DNA of 64,000 nt from Linum tenue (GCA_946122785.1 CAMGYJ010000008.1:15029475-15093474), one strand, 5' to 3'. Numbered from the stretch's first letter, positions 46,348-58,436 are shown. A program made the numbers and translations. The notes: generated by a model from the sequence alone, not told the origin.

Positions 46348-46366
46348 TTTTTTTTTTTTTTTTTTT
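46348..46366 (-). repeat. A-tract immediately upstream of the paralog 2 start codon
   Basis: Nineteen A residues on the coding strand end one base before the ATG, so they lie in the 5' leader. Confidence 0.8.
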
Positions 46367-46379
46367 CCAAGGTGACTAG

Positions 46380-47051
46380 GCGCGATTGAGAATGGCTGGA
46401 CTGGGAATTAGGCGATGGGTTCAAACGGCCAATTCTTTGGGCAAAGTAAATCTGTGAGAGGCAGAGAGCAGTCGCCAGTCAACTGTGGAGTTTGTCGGCT
46501 TTGATTTGCGTTCAATGTTCATCTGCTCTGACATTTGTTCATTTAGACTTTACTAGTTTGATTTTTTTTTTTTTGTTCGTTAATTTTGTAGTCAATTTGT
46601 GAAGTGTTGTACTTTAGAAAAAAAGTTAAAGTTATATGTAGATTGTAACATTTCAGCTCTTTGAGTTTTTCTATTTTAATTATTTTTACCCTAATTAAAA
46701 GATTATCCATATATTTTTATGTAAAAAATTCTTGATGAAGCGGGTATTGGGAGGGAACCTAAACCCATACATGCATCATCCCATCCAACATTTTGTTAGT
46801 CTCGCTCATAGTTATACATACCCGCCTCAGACCCAATCAATGCGGGAATTTCGCGTGATTACTAAGTCGAGGGAGATCGAGTACGCGCATTGTGGATTTA
46901 ATTGGCATTCCTAATCAAAGAGGACATTGAGTCCGAAAAGAGTCGTGTATTTAACACTTTAGACAAATTAAACATCGAAAAATTACGGGAGAGATCCATG
47001 ATACAAGGTACAAGTACAACGGCCACAACCATATGATTGGGTGATGGTTGG
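46380..47051. other. Upstream region of dioxygenase 2, no other gene
   Basis: It contains words such as GCGGGTATTGG and ATACCCGCCTCAGACCC (46735-46850) that resemble the GGGTATGG repeats elsewhere, but no element boundary is visible. Confidence 0.35.
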
Positions 47052-47565
47052 TAGGAGTGTTCAAACGGTGTGGTTACCGTGGTAACCGTATTAACAGGTA
47101 GTATTTGGGTAATTTGGTTTGGTTAATTTGGATAATTTGGTTTGGTTTGGTTTGGTTAAATTTTCTAGCTTGTTTGGTTTATGTGGTTTGGTTTGGTTTC
47201 AGACCGATCAAACCAAATTAACTAGTTAAGTAATTAGCTATAGATCAAATATATTATATGCACATATTTAATACTTTGCATAACCACTCAAGAGTCAAAT
47301 GTAAGATAATTATATTAGTTACATGTATATATGTTAAGTGTTAACTATAATTTTGGATGATTGTTATGTATTATTTATTATATAAATTGCGAATTGATGC
47401 ACTAACCGGAAATTTTTCTAACTTAATAATACTGTGATTGTATATTGGTTGATTTGGTTGTTGTATTAGTTTGGACTGTTTGTTTATGATATTTTATTCC
47501 ATGATTAACAGAATTTAGGCTTATTTAATTTGGTAATTAACATGGTAACCATTTGAACACCCCTA
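47052..47565. mobile_element. hAT-like MITE (TAGGAGTGTTCAAACGG family)
   Basis: Ends TAGGAGTGTTCAAACGG and, reversed, TAGGGGTGTTCAAATGG are inverted repeats, with GGTTACC/GGTAACC words just inside. The flanks ATGGTTGG and ATAGTCAG agree at 5 of 8 positions, all mismatches being transitions, so this is an eroded 8-base duplication. The interior is rich in TTTGGTTTGG. Confidence 0.7.
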
Positions 47566-48013
47566 ATAGTCAGCTTGAAAATATCATTTATGGAGAAATT
47601 CCGAATTAATGTATACAGGCGAACTAATACCGTTGCAACAATAAAACAATATCAATCCATTAAGAACACTACCAATGCATAAAACACCAATACCATTCGA
47701 AAAATACAAACACTACCATTTCACAAAACACCAATACCATTGCAGATTTATCAATATCAATACATGCAAATCAATACAATTACACATGATAATCAATAGC
47801 AATGCAAAAAAGAAGAAAAGAAAGAGAAACAGTACTAATGTGAAAAACACTACCACTACAGAAAAAGAACACTACCATTTCACTAAAAAGCAATACGCTT
47901 ACATGATAATCAATACCAATGCGAAAAAACATTGTCTTCACGAAAAAATCACTACAAATGCGGGAAAAATCAGATCTATGGTTTTTATTCATTCCTCATT
48001 TTCCAGCCACAAC
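47566..48013. other. AATACCA-rich short repeat
   Basis: Repeats of ACCAATACCATT / ACACTACCAT / CAATACCAATGC occur from about 47625 to 47960, probably remains of another transposon interior. Open frames across it are low in complexity. Confidence 0.45.
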
Positions 48014-48798
48014 TAGGGATGGAAGTTTGGTACCGATATTTGGGATATACCGAATATCGTACCGAATTTGTTTATATTTGGTATTACTGAATACACGTAT
48101 TATTTCTTGGGATTGAGATTGCGATTTAATTTCAATTGTAATTCGGTATTAGGGATTACGGGGTTGGGATCGATATATGCCGAAATACCGATCAATACCG
48201 AAATATAAGCTAGTGTGTAGTTTATCCTATCAACTAGACTCTCTCATCCACTACTACACGACCCTCAACCACCAAGAGTGTCATTTAGTTATACATAGAT
48301 CATTCCATTTTTGTTTCACAACTCAGAAGTCCCATCCAACTCAATTTTGATTTTCCAATTAATGTCACTCTCATTTCTCGCCTAATCACTTGTTATTTTC
48401 ATAACACAAAAAGAAAATACTAGTATTAGTCGTCTCTCAGTCTCCAATTCATCAAATTAAAGATTACAAATGACAATAACTTGAGATGTCACCTCTTCTT
48501 CATTCTCCTTATCCATATCCTAGCTATAGGCAAACTCAAGACTCTTTGCTCTAAATTAAACAACCAAATCTAATTTATATATTTAATTATTTATTTTAAA
48601 TATAATTAATTTCGTATTCGATAATACCGATTGGGATACCGAAGTACCGATTGGGATATCGGAATATTTAGGGATTGGGATTGGGTTACCGAAATTATTT
48701 AGGGATTGAGATTGGGATTGACTTTCGGGTGTATTTCGGTATTCGAGATTTCGATATTTGGTATTGGGATACCGATACCGTATCGATTTCCACCCCTA
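48014..48798. mobile_element. hAT-like MITE (GGTACCGATA family), copy 1
   Basis: Ends TAGGGATGGAAGTTTGG and, reversed, TAGGGGTGGAAATCGATACG are inverted repeats. Flanks GCCACAAC (48006-48013) and GCCACAGC (48799-48806) form an 8-base duplication with one mismatch. The interior is rich in ATACCGA/TCGGTAT words. No coding frame. Confidence 0.82.
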
Positions 48799-48813
48799 GC
48801 CACAGCCGTCTCC

Positions 48814-48814
<1 letters not shown>

Positions 48815-48864
<50 letters not shown>
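48815..48864. repeat. (GA)25 microsatellite
   Basis: Uninterrupted AG dinucleotides over about 50 bases, followed by a GC-rich CGG/CCG-type stretch to about 49010. Confidence 0.95.
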
Positions 48865-48866
<2 letters not shown>

Positions 48867-49223
48867 CAGCGGGAGGGTGCCCGCAGCGGTATGCGAAGGT
48901 AGCCGGAGTGGAGGGTGGCCGCCGTCAGTGGGAGGTTGGCCGAGGGAGGCCGGCTTTAGGAGGATGGCCGCCAGCGGAAGAATGGAACCGCCAACAGGAG
49001 AGGTATTGACGGCAATAGAGAATGGGATTGGAATATGGTTTAGATATATAATATATAGAAATTACTTTTTTTAAGGATAAAAATCAGGTGTGGTATTTTT
49101 TATTCTCAAAATTACCCTTAATCTAATCTTCACCAACAATTAAAATTAGGATGAAATAAAGATAATAAGGAGTGTAGATTATAGTAGCCACAATAATTAC
49201 TCAATTTGAGTAATCACCCTAAC

Positions 49224-50370
49224 TAGGGTGGAAATCGGTACGGTATCAGACTTAGGGCTGCAAACGAGCCAAGCGAGTCGAGTTTTTGTTTAGCTTGAGC
49301 TCGGCTCGTTTATAAATTTTTCAGCTCGAGCTCGGCCTCGAATTTTGATCATGCAGCTCGAGCTCGACTTGATTAAAAATAATCCAGCTCGTGCTCGGCT
49401 CGATAAAGCTCGATAAATGCTCATTAACACAGCTTGTCAAGCTGAGCACAAGCTCGGCTCAAGATGAGCTCGATTTGAAACCATTCTTTGCTGAAAATTG
49501 TGTACAATAAGAACACTAGAAAATAAAAATAACATCTAACTTCCATACACATCTTTATTAACAAGATAGTTTTCATGTTCAAAAGAGTAATTAATCCTTC
49601 CACAAGCTCTAAACAAGCCAGCTCGCGAGCTTAGCTCAACAAGCCACCGAGTCAAGCTAGCTCACGAGCTTATCAAGCTGAGCATGGTCTATCTCAAGTT
49701 TGACTCTTTTACTAACGAGTCGAGTGTCGAACGAGTTTTATTTTATTCGAACGTCGAGTTGCTCGCTAGCGGCTTGGCTCATTTGCAGCCCTAGTATCGG
49801 TATCCAAATACCAAATACTGAAATCGCGTATAGCGAATTACACCCTAAAGTCAATCCCAATCCCAATCCCTAAATAATTTCGGTATCCCGATCGATACTT
49901 CGGTATCCAATCGGTATTATCGAATATGAAATTAATTATCTTTGTAATTAATAATTAAATATAAATAGTATATTTGATTTGATTGTTTAATTTAGGGCAA
50001 AGAGACTAAACAAAGAGTCTTGAGTTTGCTTAGAACTAGGATGAGAGATGACTAATACTAGTGTTTGTATTTTGGTGTTGTGAAAATGACAAGAGATTAG
50101 GTGAGAAACAAGAGTTACTTAAACTGGAAAGTCAAAATTGAGTTGGATTGGAGCATCTAAGTTGTGAAAGAGTGAGGAATGACAAAAGATTGTGTGCTAT
50201 ATTTCATTAATTTTTAAAGTTCGATATTTCTCCGTATTTCAATAATACCAATCCGAATACCGAATAGCACTCCAAAAAATGAATCTCAATTCTAATCTCT
50301 AAAAAATAAGACGGTATTCGGTAATATATAAATTCTGTAAGCTATTCTGTATATATCCCAAATAGCCATA
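49224..50370. mobile_element. hAT-like MITE (GGTACCGATA family), copy 2, with nested element
   Basis: It starts TAGGGTGGAAATCGGTACGG. Flanks ACCCTAAC (49216-49223 and 50371-50378) are a perfect 8-base duplication. The interior right of the nested element (AATCCCAATCCCTAAATAAT, TTCGGTATCCAATCGGTATT) is the reverse complement of copy 1, so the two copies form a broken inverted pair. The right terminal repeat is degraded. Confidence 0.75.
49253..49793. mobile_element. hAT-like MITE (AGCTCG-rich family), nested in copy 2
   Basis: Ends TAGGGCTGCAAACGAGCC and, reversed, TAGGGCTGCAAATGAGCC are near-perfect inverted repeats. The interior is rich in GAGCTCG/AGCTCGGCTC. GTATC occurs on both sides, but a full 8-base duplication is not clear. 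Confidence 0.75.
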
Positions 50371-50695
50371 ACCCTAACGCATTCCACATTCAACGACCAA
50401 ATGGCGCATTTTCAATCAATATGATTTCAGACAAAGATCGAATTCTGCGCGAGTTGTAATTGTAAAGAAAGTTAATCGGTGGAGTTATCAAAATAGTGTA
50501 ACAAACGTATTGCGAATAACCTCCTGAGCACAAAGCTAAAACACATACATGTTCCTCCTCTCTCATTTTCCCTTCTCTTCTCTCGGGATTTGCCTATCCT
50601 CTAAACGTCGAGATTCTGATACATTCATACAAAAAAAACTAGGACAACTTCCGCGGTTGTGAGAGACTCCCCACACCCAACATGTCCTGCGTTTC

Positions 50696-52401
50696 TCATA
50701 GTTGTTTCTTGTGAGGCTTCTTCTTCAGTTGCCTCCTGGGAATTGAGTTCTTCATGCCGACGAAGAAGAGCAACCCTCCGAACAGCGCCAAGTTCTGAGC
50801 ATAAAAAATTATCAAATCATTGCCCATTAGATATGAAAATAAACGATTTCGATGACGAGAGATAGATAGATAGATAGATAGATAGATAAGAGGTGGTGGG
50901 ATCCACGGACCTGAGTGAACTTGATGAAAATTGGGTTGAACTCCGGCTTGGTTGGATCATAGTTGTAGAAATCGTGCAATACGGGAACGAAAATGAGCTG
51001 GTGCAGAAGCTGTACAATCACAAGAAGATTGCTTCAGATTACAGAGGAGGGAATGCAACTGACTTTTTCCCCTTAACTCAGAGCAGCTAGACGCAGAGGA
51101 CATACCAGAAGATAAGCGCCGAGAGAGCTTCCAAAGATGAAAAGGATGCCACCGACTCCTTTCATGGCCACAGCAGCTGCAACTGCAGCCTTAATCTGTA
51201 AATGCCAACTTGCAGCAGTCAAAACCAAAATACCAACATGAAGTTCAAACAGTAAACATATCAAGCGCTTACCAAAAAGAAGTAAACATATCAAGTTGCA
51301 CAGAGTTAAAGGGGTTAATAAGTACCTCTATTTCAGGAATTTCAAAGCCTGTTTGCACCGCCACATGCTTTGAGAAGACTTGCAGCTTAGGCGCCAAAGT
51401 CTTTGCTGCAATCCCTCCATCAGTGCCATAATCATTGAACCTGCAATAAAGATACAAATTAGTCATTGTCTAACAAACTTGGAGGTGCACCAGTAGTTGC
51501 GAAGATAAACTGCTCACAGCAGTATCCACCAAATTACAAGCACAGTCACAGATGAAGTTGGAGCAGAGTAGACGCAACCATCGAAAATCGTAGTTCACAA
51601 GTTCTTAGATCCGACTAAAGCATCACCACTAAAACACTAGTCTTAAACGATTCAATTAGTAATCGTCCACTTCGCCACTCAAGCACATAACAGCAGTATC
51701 AAGGTAGCAACACCAGACCTTAGTACCTTACCAAATCCCAACCACTGCCTAACGGCAGAGACATGATAACATTGACCTTTCATTTGACCACACAGAAGGG
51801 ACAGAGCGAGCTAAAAGCGTAGTAAAAACAAACTCATTCCATATTAAACAGTAGAATTCATACATGAATCGGAAATCATACTCAGCAAATCGACATCAAG
51901 GCCGACAGAATCCAACTACCAGCCCCAAAGGAGTTGACTATAAACGGCATTCGCTCAGCACGGGATCATGATAAGGAATTGGCCATTTCAAGATCTGCGT
52001 CAGTTTTGGCTACTAAGCAAAAACGCAGGACTAAGCGATTCTGATTCTGAAAAACTCGAAATCCACGAATCTGAAAATACAGCAGACGAAATTCCAAGCG
52101 TTCATGTTCAGGAGAAGGAACAAGGCACAAAGGAAAAACCGTCAAAAACTACTCAATCCTCTACTAAGAACTGCGCTGGAAACTGGAATCCACCGCATCG
52201 GGAATTCAGAGCTCTTCTAGTCTCTCTCGCTCTCTCTCTCTTAAGTCCTCTCTCTACCGAAGCACATGAGTAAAGCAGAGAATACATAACGCAAGGAAAA
52301 TAGCAGATCTGTAATTAGTAGGAGGGCGCTTACTCTTGCCAGGCAGAGAAGATGAAGATGGAAGCGAAGAGTACTCGGCCGAAGAAGGAAAAGAAACCCA
52401 T
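50696..52401 (-). CDS. HR-like lesion-inducing protein (PF05514 family), five exons
   Basis: Exons 52334-52401, 51326-51440, 51106-51195, 50911-51009 and 50696-50794 have GT-AG junctions and join in frame to 156 residues, the usual length of the family. It starts MGFFSFFGRVLFAS, with FSAWQEFNDYG across the exon 1/2 join. KGVGGILFIFGSSLGAYLL is in exon 3 and LIFVPVLHDFYNYD in exon 4. NLALFGGLLFFVGMKNSIPR is in exon 5. About four hydrophobic segments suggest a small multi-pass membrane protein. The C-terminus KKQL fits a KKXX ER-retrieval signal (inference). Family members were named for inducing hypersensitive-like lesions when overexpressed; their biochemical role is unknown. Intron 1 is the longest at about 890 bases. 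Confidence 0.9.
50861..50888. repeat. (GATA)7 microsatellite in intron 4 of the HR-like gene
   Basis: Seven GATA units within the 50795-50910 intron. Confidence 0.9.
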
Positions 52402-52530
52402 CTTTTCCGGTGATGAGAGTAGCCGCCGCGACCGAGCCTCCTTCCCGACGAATCTGTGCTGGGAGCTGCCTGAAACAAAGTCAAGACAGAATGGGAGACG
52501 AAGGACGGGAGAATCAGAGAGGAGGCGACG

Positions 52531-52544
52531 TTTAAATATATATA
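52531..52544 (-). promoter_or_regulatory. TATA box of the HR-like gene
   Basis: TATATATATTTAAA on the minus strand, about 135 bases upstream of the ATG at 52401. Confidence 0.5.
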
Positions 52545-52639
52545 AAAAAAATAATAAAGAAAAGGCGGAGGACGGAGGGAAGAGTGTGGACTGTGGAGAC
52601 GGACAATTTACGAAAGCAGTGGAAAAAATTTGAAAATTC

Positions 52640-53140
52640 TTTTAAATTTTAATAATTTATTATTATTTTGCCTTTATCCGCCTTGGGCGCGTAATAAAAA
52701 ATGTCGGGCGGCTGGCTGTGCAAGTGAACTAGGACGTGCTCCGCGGTGTCGACAGCTTGGCACTTGGATCTCTGGATAGAAAAAGGGAACACGTCGATCC
52801 GCCAATCAGATCTACCGCAGGTGACACGCGTCGGAAGGATACGGCGCGTGTAGGGTATTCATTTGCTGACGAGAGTGGGGCTTTTTTCTCCTTTTTACGG
52901 GTTTGGTGCTTTTTGGAAATCCACCGTGGCTTTAGCGCGTGTTACGCACTTTGTGCCTCGAGACTTGTGCCCCTTCTTCCTTCTCAGTCCGGCAGTCCCG
53001 TCTTTAATTATTTTCCCCCGTTAATACTGAGTTTGACTGTTGTCGAAGTTAAAAAGGGCTTAAAACCGGCAAGTCGGCAACACGTCAAATAAACGGAGAG
53101 CGGTAATATACTTCTTCAGAGGAGTTAGCTTGATTATCCT
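52640..53140. other. Upstream intergenic of the HR-like gene
   Basis: No gene is recognised. A 118-residue plus-strand frame (52736-53092) has no known domain. Confidence 0.35.
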
Positions 53141-53143
53141 TTA

Positions 53144-54867
53144 CACTCTGTTTGGCAACAAGGAGCGCAAATTTGAGGGGATACAAATTGAGGTGCAAAT
53201 TATAGGAGGGAGCAAATTTGAAGAAGGTGTAAATTGGGGTGCAAATGGTTGTTTGGGAGAAAAAGTATGAGGGTGCAAATAGAAGGGTATGTTTAATTAA
53301 TAATATTTTATTAGTCAAATAATACAAAAATAAAAGAGTAATTATTTGTTTATTTTCCCATCGTTTATCTCTACCCTTTCTCCGCATTAACCTTTCCTCC
53401 CAATTAGGGATGGCAACAAAACCCGAACCCACGGGTACCCACCCGACCCAACCCGGTCAACGCGGGTAAAATTCGTGTTGATGGGTTTTGGGCCGGGTTT
53501 GGGTTTAAACCCGTTCACTATTCACCGGGTTGGGTTGGGTTTGGGTTTAGGTAAACCCGGCCCGTGGGTACCCGCCCACTCATATAATTAATTTTTTCGG
53601 TATATTTAATATTCTAAACAACTATTCTTATTTATGTTTGTGGAGACATGTCTAATTTTTTCTTTTTAATTGTGTAGAATGAAGTTGATGTTATGGAGTG
53701 GAGACTAAAGAAACTTAATTGAAAAAAAGAAGCTTTCAATTAAACATGTTATTTATGGATAATTTGTGATTTGCTTCAATTTTCATGAGCTTTCTAGATT
53801 GGTGTTGAACAATTTGCATAGTTAATTTGTGATTTGTTTGAATTTTCCTAGAATGGTGTTTTATATATGGATAATTTATATTGAGAGATTGATATTTGAC
53901 TTTAATTTTGATAAGAACTTGTAATTGTAAAATTTTTTACGACAAAACCCATGGGTACCCATGAACCCGCGGATACCCAACGGGTTGGGTTGGGTTTGAG
54001 TTTTTCAAACCCGGTGGGTTTTACCCCGGGTTTTTTTCAAAGATAAACCCATGGGTTTGGGTTTGGGTTTGGCAAAACCCGACCCAACCCGACCCATTGC
54101 CATCCCTACTCCCAATTCATTCTTCCTTTTCTCTCTCACTAATTTCCTTCTTGAAAAAATTAAACAGAAGACCAAATCCATTAATTTCCTTCTCTCTCTC
54201 ATTAATTTCCTCCCCATCTTCTTCATCTCTCCAGCCTTTCCATCTTCCTTCTCTGTTTTCTCCGACACTCTTTCTTCCTCTCTCTATCTCATCAATCCAA
54301 TCTCTCAAGCACTCCGACCGCCGCGATCGATCTTCCCACAACTCCGTCGATCTTTCTTAGGGCGAGATCAGAATAGTGACGATGAGTAGGGCGGGAGATC
54401 GGAAGCCGCCTGCGAGAGGAGATAGAGGATCTGAATCCTAGATCCATGTAAGTTTTGGGCATGCATGTTGTTGTTTGGGTTAATTCTCTGATTTTTGGTA
54501 TCAATTGACTGCTTTTCTTGATTCTGGCTTATGGATTCTGTATTTTAGGTGTTACCAGCGGCGGTGTGGGTTTCTTTCTCATCGGAGACGAAATCACCTG
54601 CGGCAGATTTGACGGAGGAAAGAGATAGAATAAAAAAATCATGGAAAAAAAATCGTTCAGTTTTTTTTTTTTTTGTAATTCGTTCAGGCTTTTCTCTCTC
54701 CGCTTCCGCCCCAATTTGGGGGGCACACTAGAACAGTAGAATTGCCCCTCCAATCATCCGCCCCCCTACTGTTACAAAGTTTTCCAAACAGGTGCAAATT
54801 TATCGGGAATGGCATTTACCCCTGAAATTAACTCCCCCCACGTTTACGCCTCTATCCAAACAGAGTG
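53144..54867. mobile_element. PIF/Harbinger-like MITE with nested hAT MITE
   Basis: Ends CACTCTGTTTGG and CCAAACAGAGTG are perfect 12-base inverted repeats, flanked by TTA (53141-53143 and 54868-54870), the usual PIF/Harbinger target. GTGCAAATT words recur inside, as in the related element at 30268-31176. Removing the nested hAT element and its duplication leaves about 1.0 kb. No transposase is present. Confidence 0.85.
53405..54108. mobile_element. hAT-like MITE (GGGTTTGGG / CCCGACCC family)
   Basis: Ends TAGGGATGGCAA and TTGCCATCCCTA are perfect inverted repeats. Flanks CTCCCAAT (53397-53404 and 54109-54116) are a perfect 8-base duplication. The interior near both ends is made of ACCCGACCC, GGGTTTGGG and GGGTACCC words; the centre is AT-rich. 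A truncated copy lies at 32345-32500. Confidence 0.9.
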
Positions 54868-54870
54868 TTA

Positions 54871-55110
54871 GGGGTCGTTTGGATGTGGAAATTTGAAAAC
54901 GTTGGAATTTGTCTGAATTTCCATGTTTTACAAAACCAAGGAATTGACTTGTGGAAATTGAAAAAAGTTCACGTTTGGATAGAGTTTAGTTTTGTGGGAA
55001 TTGATGGTGTGGAATTTGAAAAAAAAAGTGAGAAAACGTGGTAATGTCAAATTACTAGGGGGAGGTGTAGTATTCTCAATTACCATGAATGTGGTAATCC
55101 ACATCCAAAA
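54871..55110. mobile_element. Possible small MITE (TTTGGATGTGGA ends)
   Basis: TTTGGATGTGGA near 54879 and TCCACATCCAAA near 55098 form an inverted pair about 230 bases apart. The left tip GGGTCGTTTGGATG resembles Tourist-type ends, but the right tip has diverged and no target duplication was found. Confidence 0.4.
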
Positions 55111-55439
55111 TATTGGAAGAATAATCTCTTTTATTAATTATAGTTATTAGACTATTAAATTTGTGTTGCATTTAACGATTTTAAGAATAAAAAACTCATA
55201 TCAATATAGGTATAGGATGAGTTTGTAAAACCTTCCACCGCATGGGTTTGGATAGGTAAAAGTTTGGATATTTAGAAATAAGGATGGGGTTGTTGACATC
55301 CTTAGAAAACACGCTATTTATGATTTGAACAAGAAGCTTCTTCTTTATTTCTTCAATTTGAATAAACAAATATGCAACACAAGCGAATTGAAGAATCCTA
55401 ATCCCATATTTCAAACATGCAATTGAATCCCATTGGGTG

Positions 55440-56020
55440 TAGGATGGCAATTTTACTCATACCCATGGGTATTTTACTATCCAACCCAATTGGGTTGGGT
55501 ATGAAATCCAAATAGATGGATATAGATAGAGTTTGATGGGTTTGTACCCATACCCATTTACTTGGGTTGGGTTGGGTTTTTAACAAATGAATTTGGGTTT
55601 GTACCCATGCCCAAATGCAAATTACAGTTTGGTACCTAAAAATCTAAAATTAATAGATATACATATTTGGTATCTAAAATTAATTTTCTTTGCATATAAG
55701 TCCCCAAAATATCGATTGAAAATTACATTTTGGTACATAAAAATTTTTGGTCTTACATTTTGGTACCTAAAATTTTCAATTTTTACAAATAGATCCAATT
55801 TTGATATGTGTAGTTAAAGCACACTCAAGTAAATGGATATCTATATCCAACCCATATCCATTTAGATTATGGAAGCAATATACATACCAATACCCAATTT
55901 ATCTACAAACCCTCAAACCCATATACATTTCACCCATACCCAACCAATTATCAACCCATTATCAATTGGTCTACTTGGGTTTGGATATAATTACCCATGG
56001 GTGGGTAATTGCCATCCCTA
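55440..56020. mobile_element. hAT-like MITE (TACCCATGGGTA family)
   Basis: Ends TAGGATGGCAATTTTACTC and, reversed, TAGGGATGGCAATTACCCAC are inverted repeats. Flanks ATTGGGTG (55432-55439 and 56021-56028) are a perfect 8-base duplication. CCCATGGGTA palindromes lie just inside each end. Confidence 0.9.
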
Positions 56021-56028
56021 ATTGGGTG

Positions 56029-57769
56029 AATCACACGCATCTACCCTAAACTCATATGCCATTGTCCGAATCACACTCATATACCCTAAACCCAGATCTC
56101 CCTGCCTCTACAATTCACGAGCTAAGGTTTGCAATTCGACTCCAATCCTCTCCTTCTATCTCGCCTTCTTGATTGACATGGGGGAAGAAGTGAGTGGGCT
56201 TAGAGCTAGAGGGAGTGAGTGACAGTGCTGGCTTATGGGATTGAGCTTTCGATGACAGATGGATGCCACACCATTTTTAGTTAAAATACAATTTTAAACA
56301 AAAACAAAATATGTCTTCTCACAAACTCTACACTCCGTAAAACAAAAGAAGATCAACAATTCCATACGCAACCTCCAACAGCCCCAATTCCATCTAAAGC
56401 TCTCACCACCCACCTGCCTTCGGCATTGTCTTCAGATGAAACTCGTTGAACTGCCAGTGAGAGCAATTGATGATGCCGGGGGGACGAAGCAATTGTTGAT
56501 CTTCGTCTCTTCAACGGGAGGTTCGAAATCCTGAGACCAAAACCCAAAAATTCAGAAACCCAGAGACACAAGTCCAAAAATCCCAACTAAGAACCTTCGT
56601 CTTTGCCCTCCAATCAACCCGTCGCTTCCTGGGAGCGTAGTCGGTGTTTTCTCCCTATCGATTCATCTTCTTCATAGTGATCTCCGCCCGATTTTTTGAA
56701 TGGCGGTGGCTGCTACTTCCTCTCCACCGCCCTAGTCCCCCCTAATTCAACACCACTCAAAAACTCATCTCCACTTCCTCTTCCCCCGCTGGGACTCGCA
56801 TCTTCCACTGCATCTAGTCATCTACTGCACATGTCCTCTTTTTTTCAATTAATTGATAAGGAAGAAAATTGAGCCCATGCTCAAAGCCATCTATTGCCTC
56901 CGATTTCCTGGCCGAGAGAATCGAGCAACCCACAAAAAATTCCTCAAATTTGAAATTCAAATCCCACTGATGCATAAAATCAATGACGAGAGGAGATAGT
57001 TTTGGTGAGCGAAGCGAGTAATGGAGGTCGGCTGGGTGGAATCGAAATGAATAATCAAGGAGTTGGATTCGAGTCCTTCATTTGGGGTTTTTCCTGTCGA
57101 GGAGCATGACAGTGGAGGAGTTTCGAGGAATGAAGGCAAGGATGGCTGAATTTTGGTCGAGGAAGAAGAGGGATATGTAGTAGGGTTGAAGAAGAGGATC
57201 TGAGATGGTGGTGGAGGTGAGAATGAGGGCGGAGGACGATCAAAAGGGAGGGTAGGTTGGGAGTGAGAGAAGATGTTTTATATTTTTTATTTTTTGCTTG
57301 GGAGTGCTCACCACGTCAGCATCTCATTTTGTCTAGTTAGACTTAACACTAACACCATTAAAAAATTTGACGGAAGTGGCTATAAGTGGTAGTTCTTCAA
57401 AATCGACTATTATTGTTACTAATGTGAAAGATTGACTATACAAATATATTTTGCCAAAAGTTAACTATAACTATTTTATTGAAAAGTTCGGATCAAAACT
57501 GTCATTTAAACGAAATTTCGAGCCAAACTAAAGTGTTAACATTTTTTTATCCAATTTGGTAACTAAATCCCACATAGAACTTTTGATTCAATTGTGAATG
57601 GACCCATTAGCCCCCATGGGGTCTGGGTCCTGTGACTAGGGGGAGGGGTGCTTAGTCACTTGATTAAGTCCCTCCCAGCTCTTAGATCTGGACACAACAA
57701 TCTTATGGTTAAAAAGTGGGAAGAGCTATTTAATTAATGACAGAGGTAGTTTTGGTATTATGTAAAATT
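56029..57769. other. Intergenic, no gene supported
   Basis: Several 60-77 residue frames (for example 56353-56586, minus) are Ser/Arg-rich with no domain. The stretch 57300-57490 ends in GACTATACAAATATATTTTG, similar to 43720-43760, so it is probably transposon-derived. Confidence 0.35.
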
Positions 57770-58400
57770 ACGAAGTATACAAACCGAGCTTACAATCAGT
57801 ACAAACCATACAAACAGTACAAACTACATCGACAAAACATACAAACAGATTTACAAACTTTACAAATCTATGAACTGTACAAACTAGACCGACAAACAAT
57901 ACAAACCATACAAAAAGAAAAAACAATCAGGTTGACTTTGGAGGCTTCATCCCTATATAGAGAGGTTCTGTCCCAAATTCAACCTAGTTGTTTTTTAGAC
58001 ATACAAACATTACAAACATGTTGGACAAAAATGACAAACTAGACCGACAAACCATACAAACTGGAAAAACACCCGGATCCCTATATATAAAAGTTTCATC
58101 CAAAAGTTAACTAGGTTGTTTTTTAGACATAAAAAACATTACAAACATGGTTGACAAAAATGATAAACATGGTGCACAAAAATAACAAAGCTTACAAACC
58201 GACAAACATTACAAAATAACAAAGCATACAAACATTACATTCAACCGACAAACAGTACACAACATACTAAACCTACAAAATGTCACTAAAAAATGACAAA
58301 CAAGAATGATAAACAATACAAACCGAATCGATACAAACATTACAAACCAGACTTACAAATATTACAAAATATGTCAACAAACATCACAAATCCAACACTG
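57770..58400. repeat. TACAAACC-rich degenerate short-period repeat
   Basis: Dozens of TACAAAC(C/A/T) and GACAAAC words at irregular 8-20 base spacing over about 630 bases. The block GTTTTTTAGACATACAAACAT / GTTTTTTAGACATAAAAAACAT recurs about 130 bases apart (57988 and 58118). The composition is shared with 1290-1790. Confidence 0.6.
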
Positions 58401-58432
58401 TCGCTGGAAAATCTACTTCGATCATAACCGAA

Positions 58433-58436
<4 letters not shown>

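Noticed and set aside
46346..46366. Paralog 2 as a retrogene because of the adjacent A-tract and missing intron
   Set aside because: The A-tract is on the 5' side of the coding region, not the 3' side, and intron 2 is retained.
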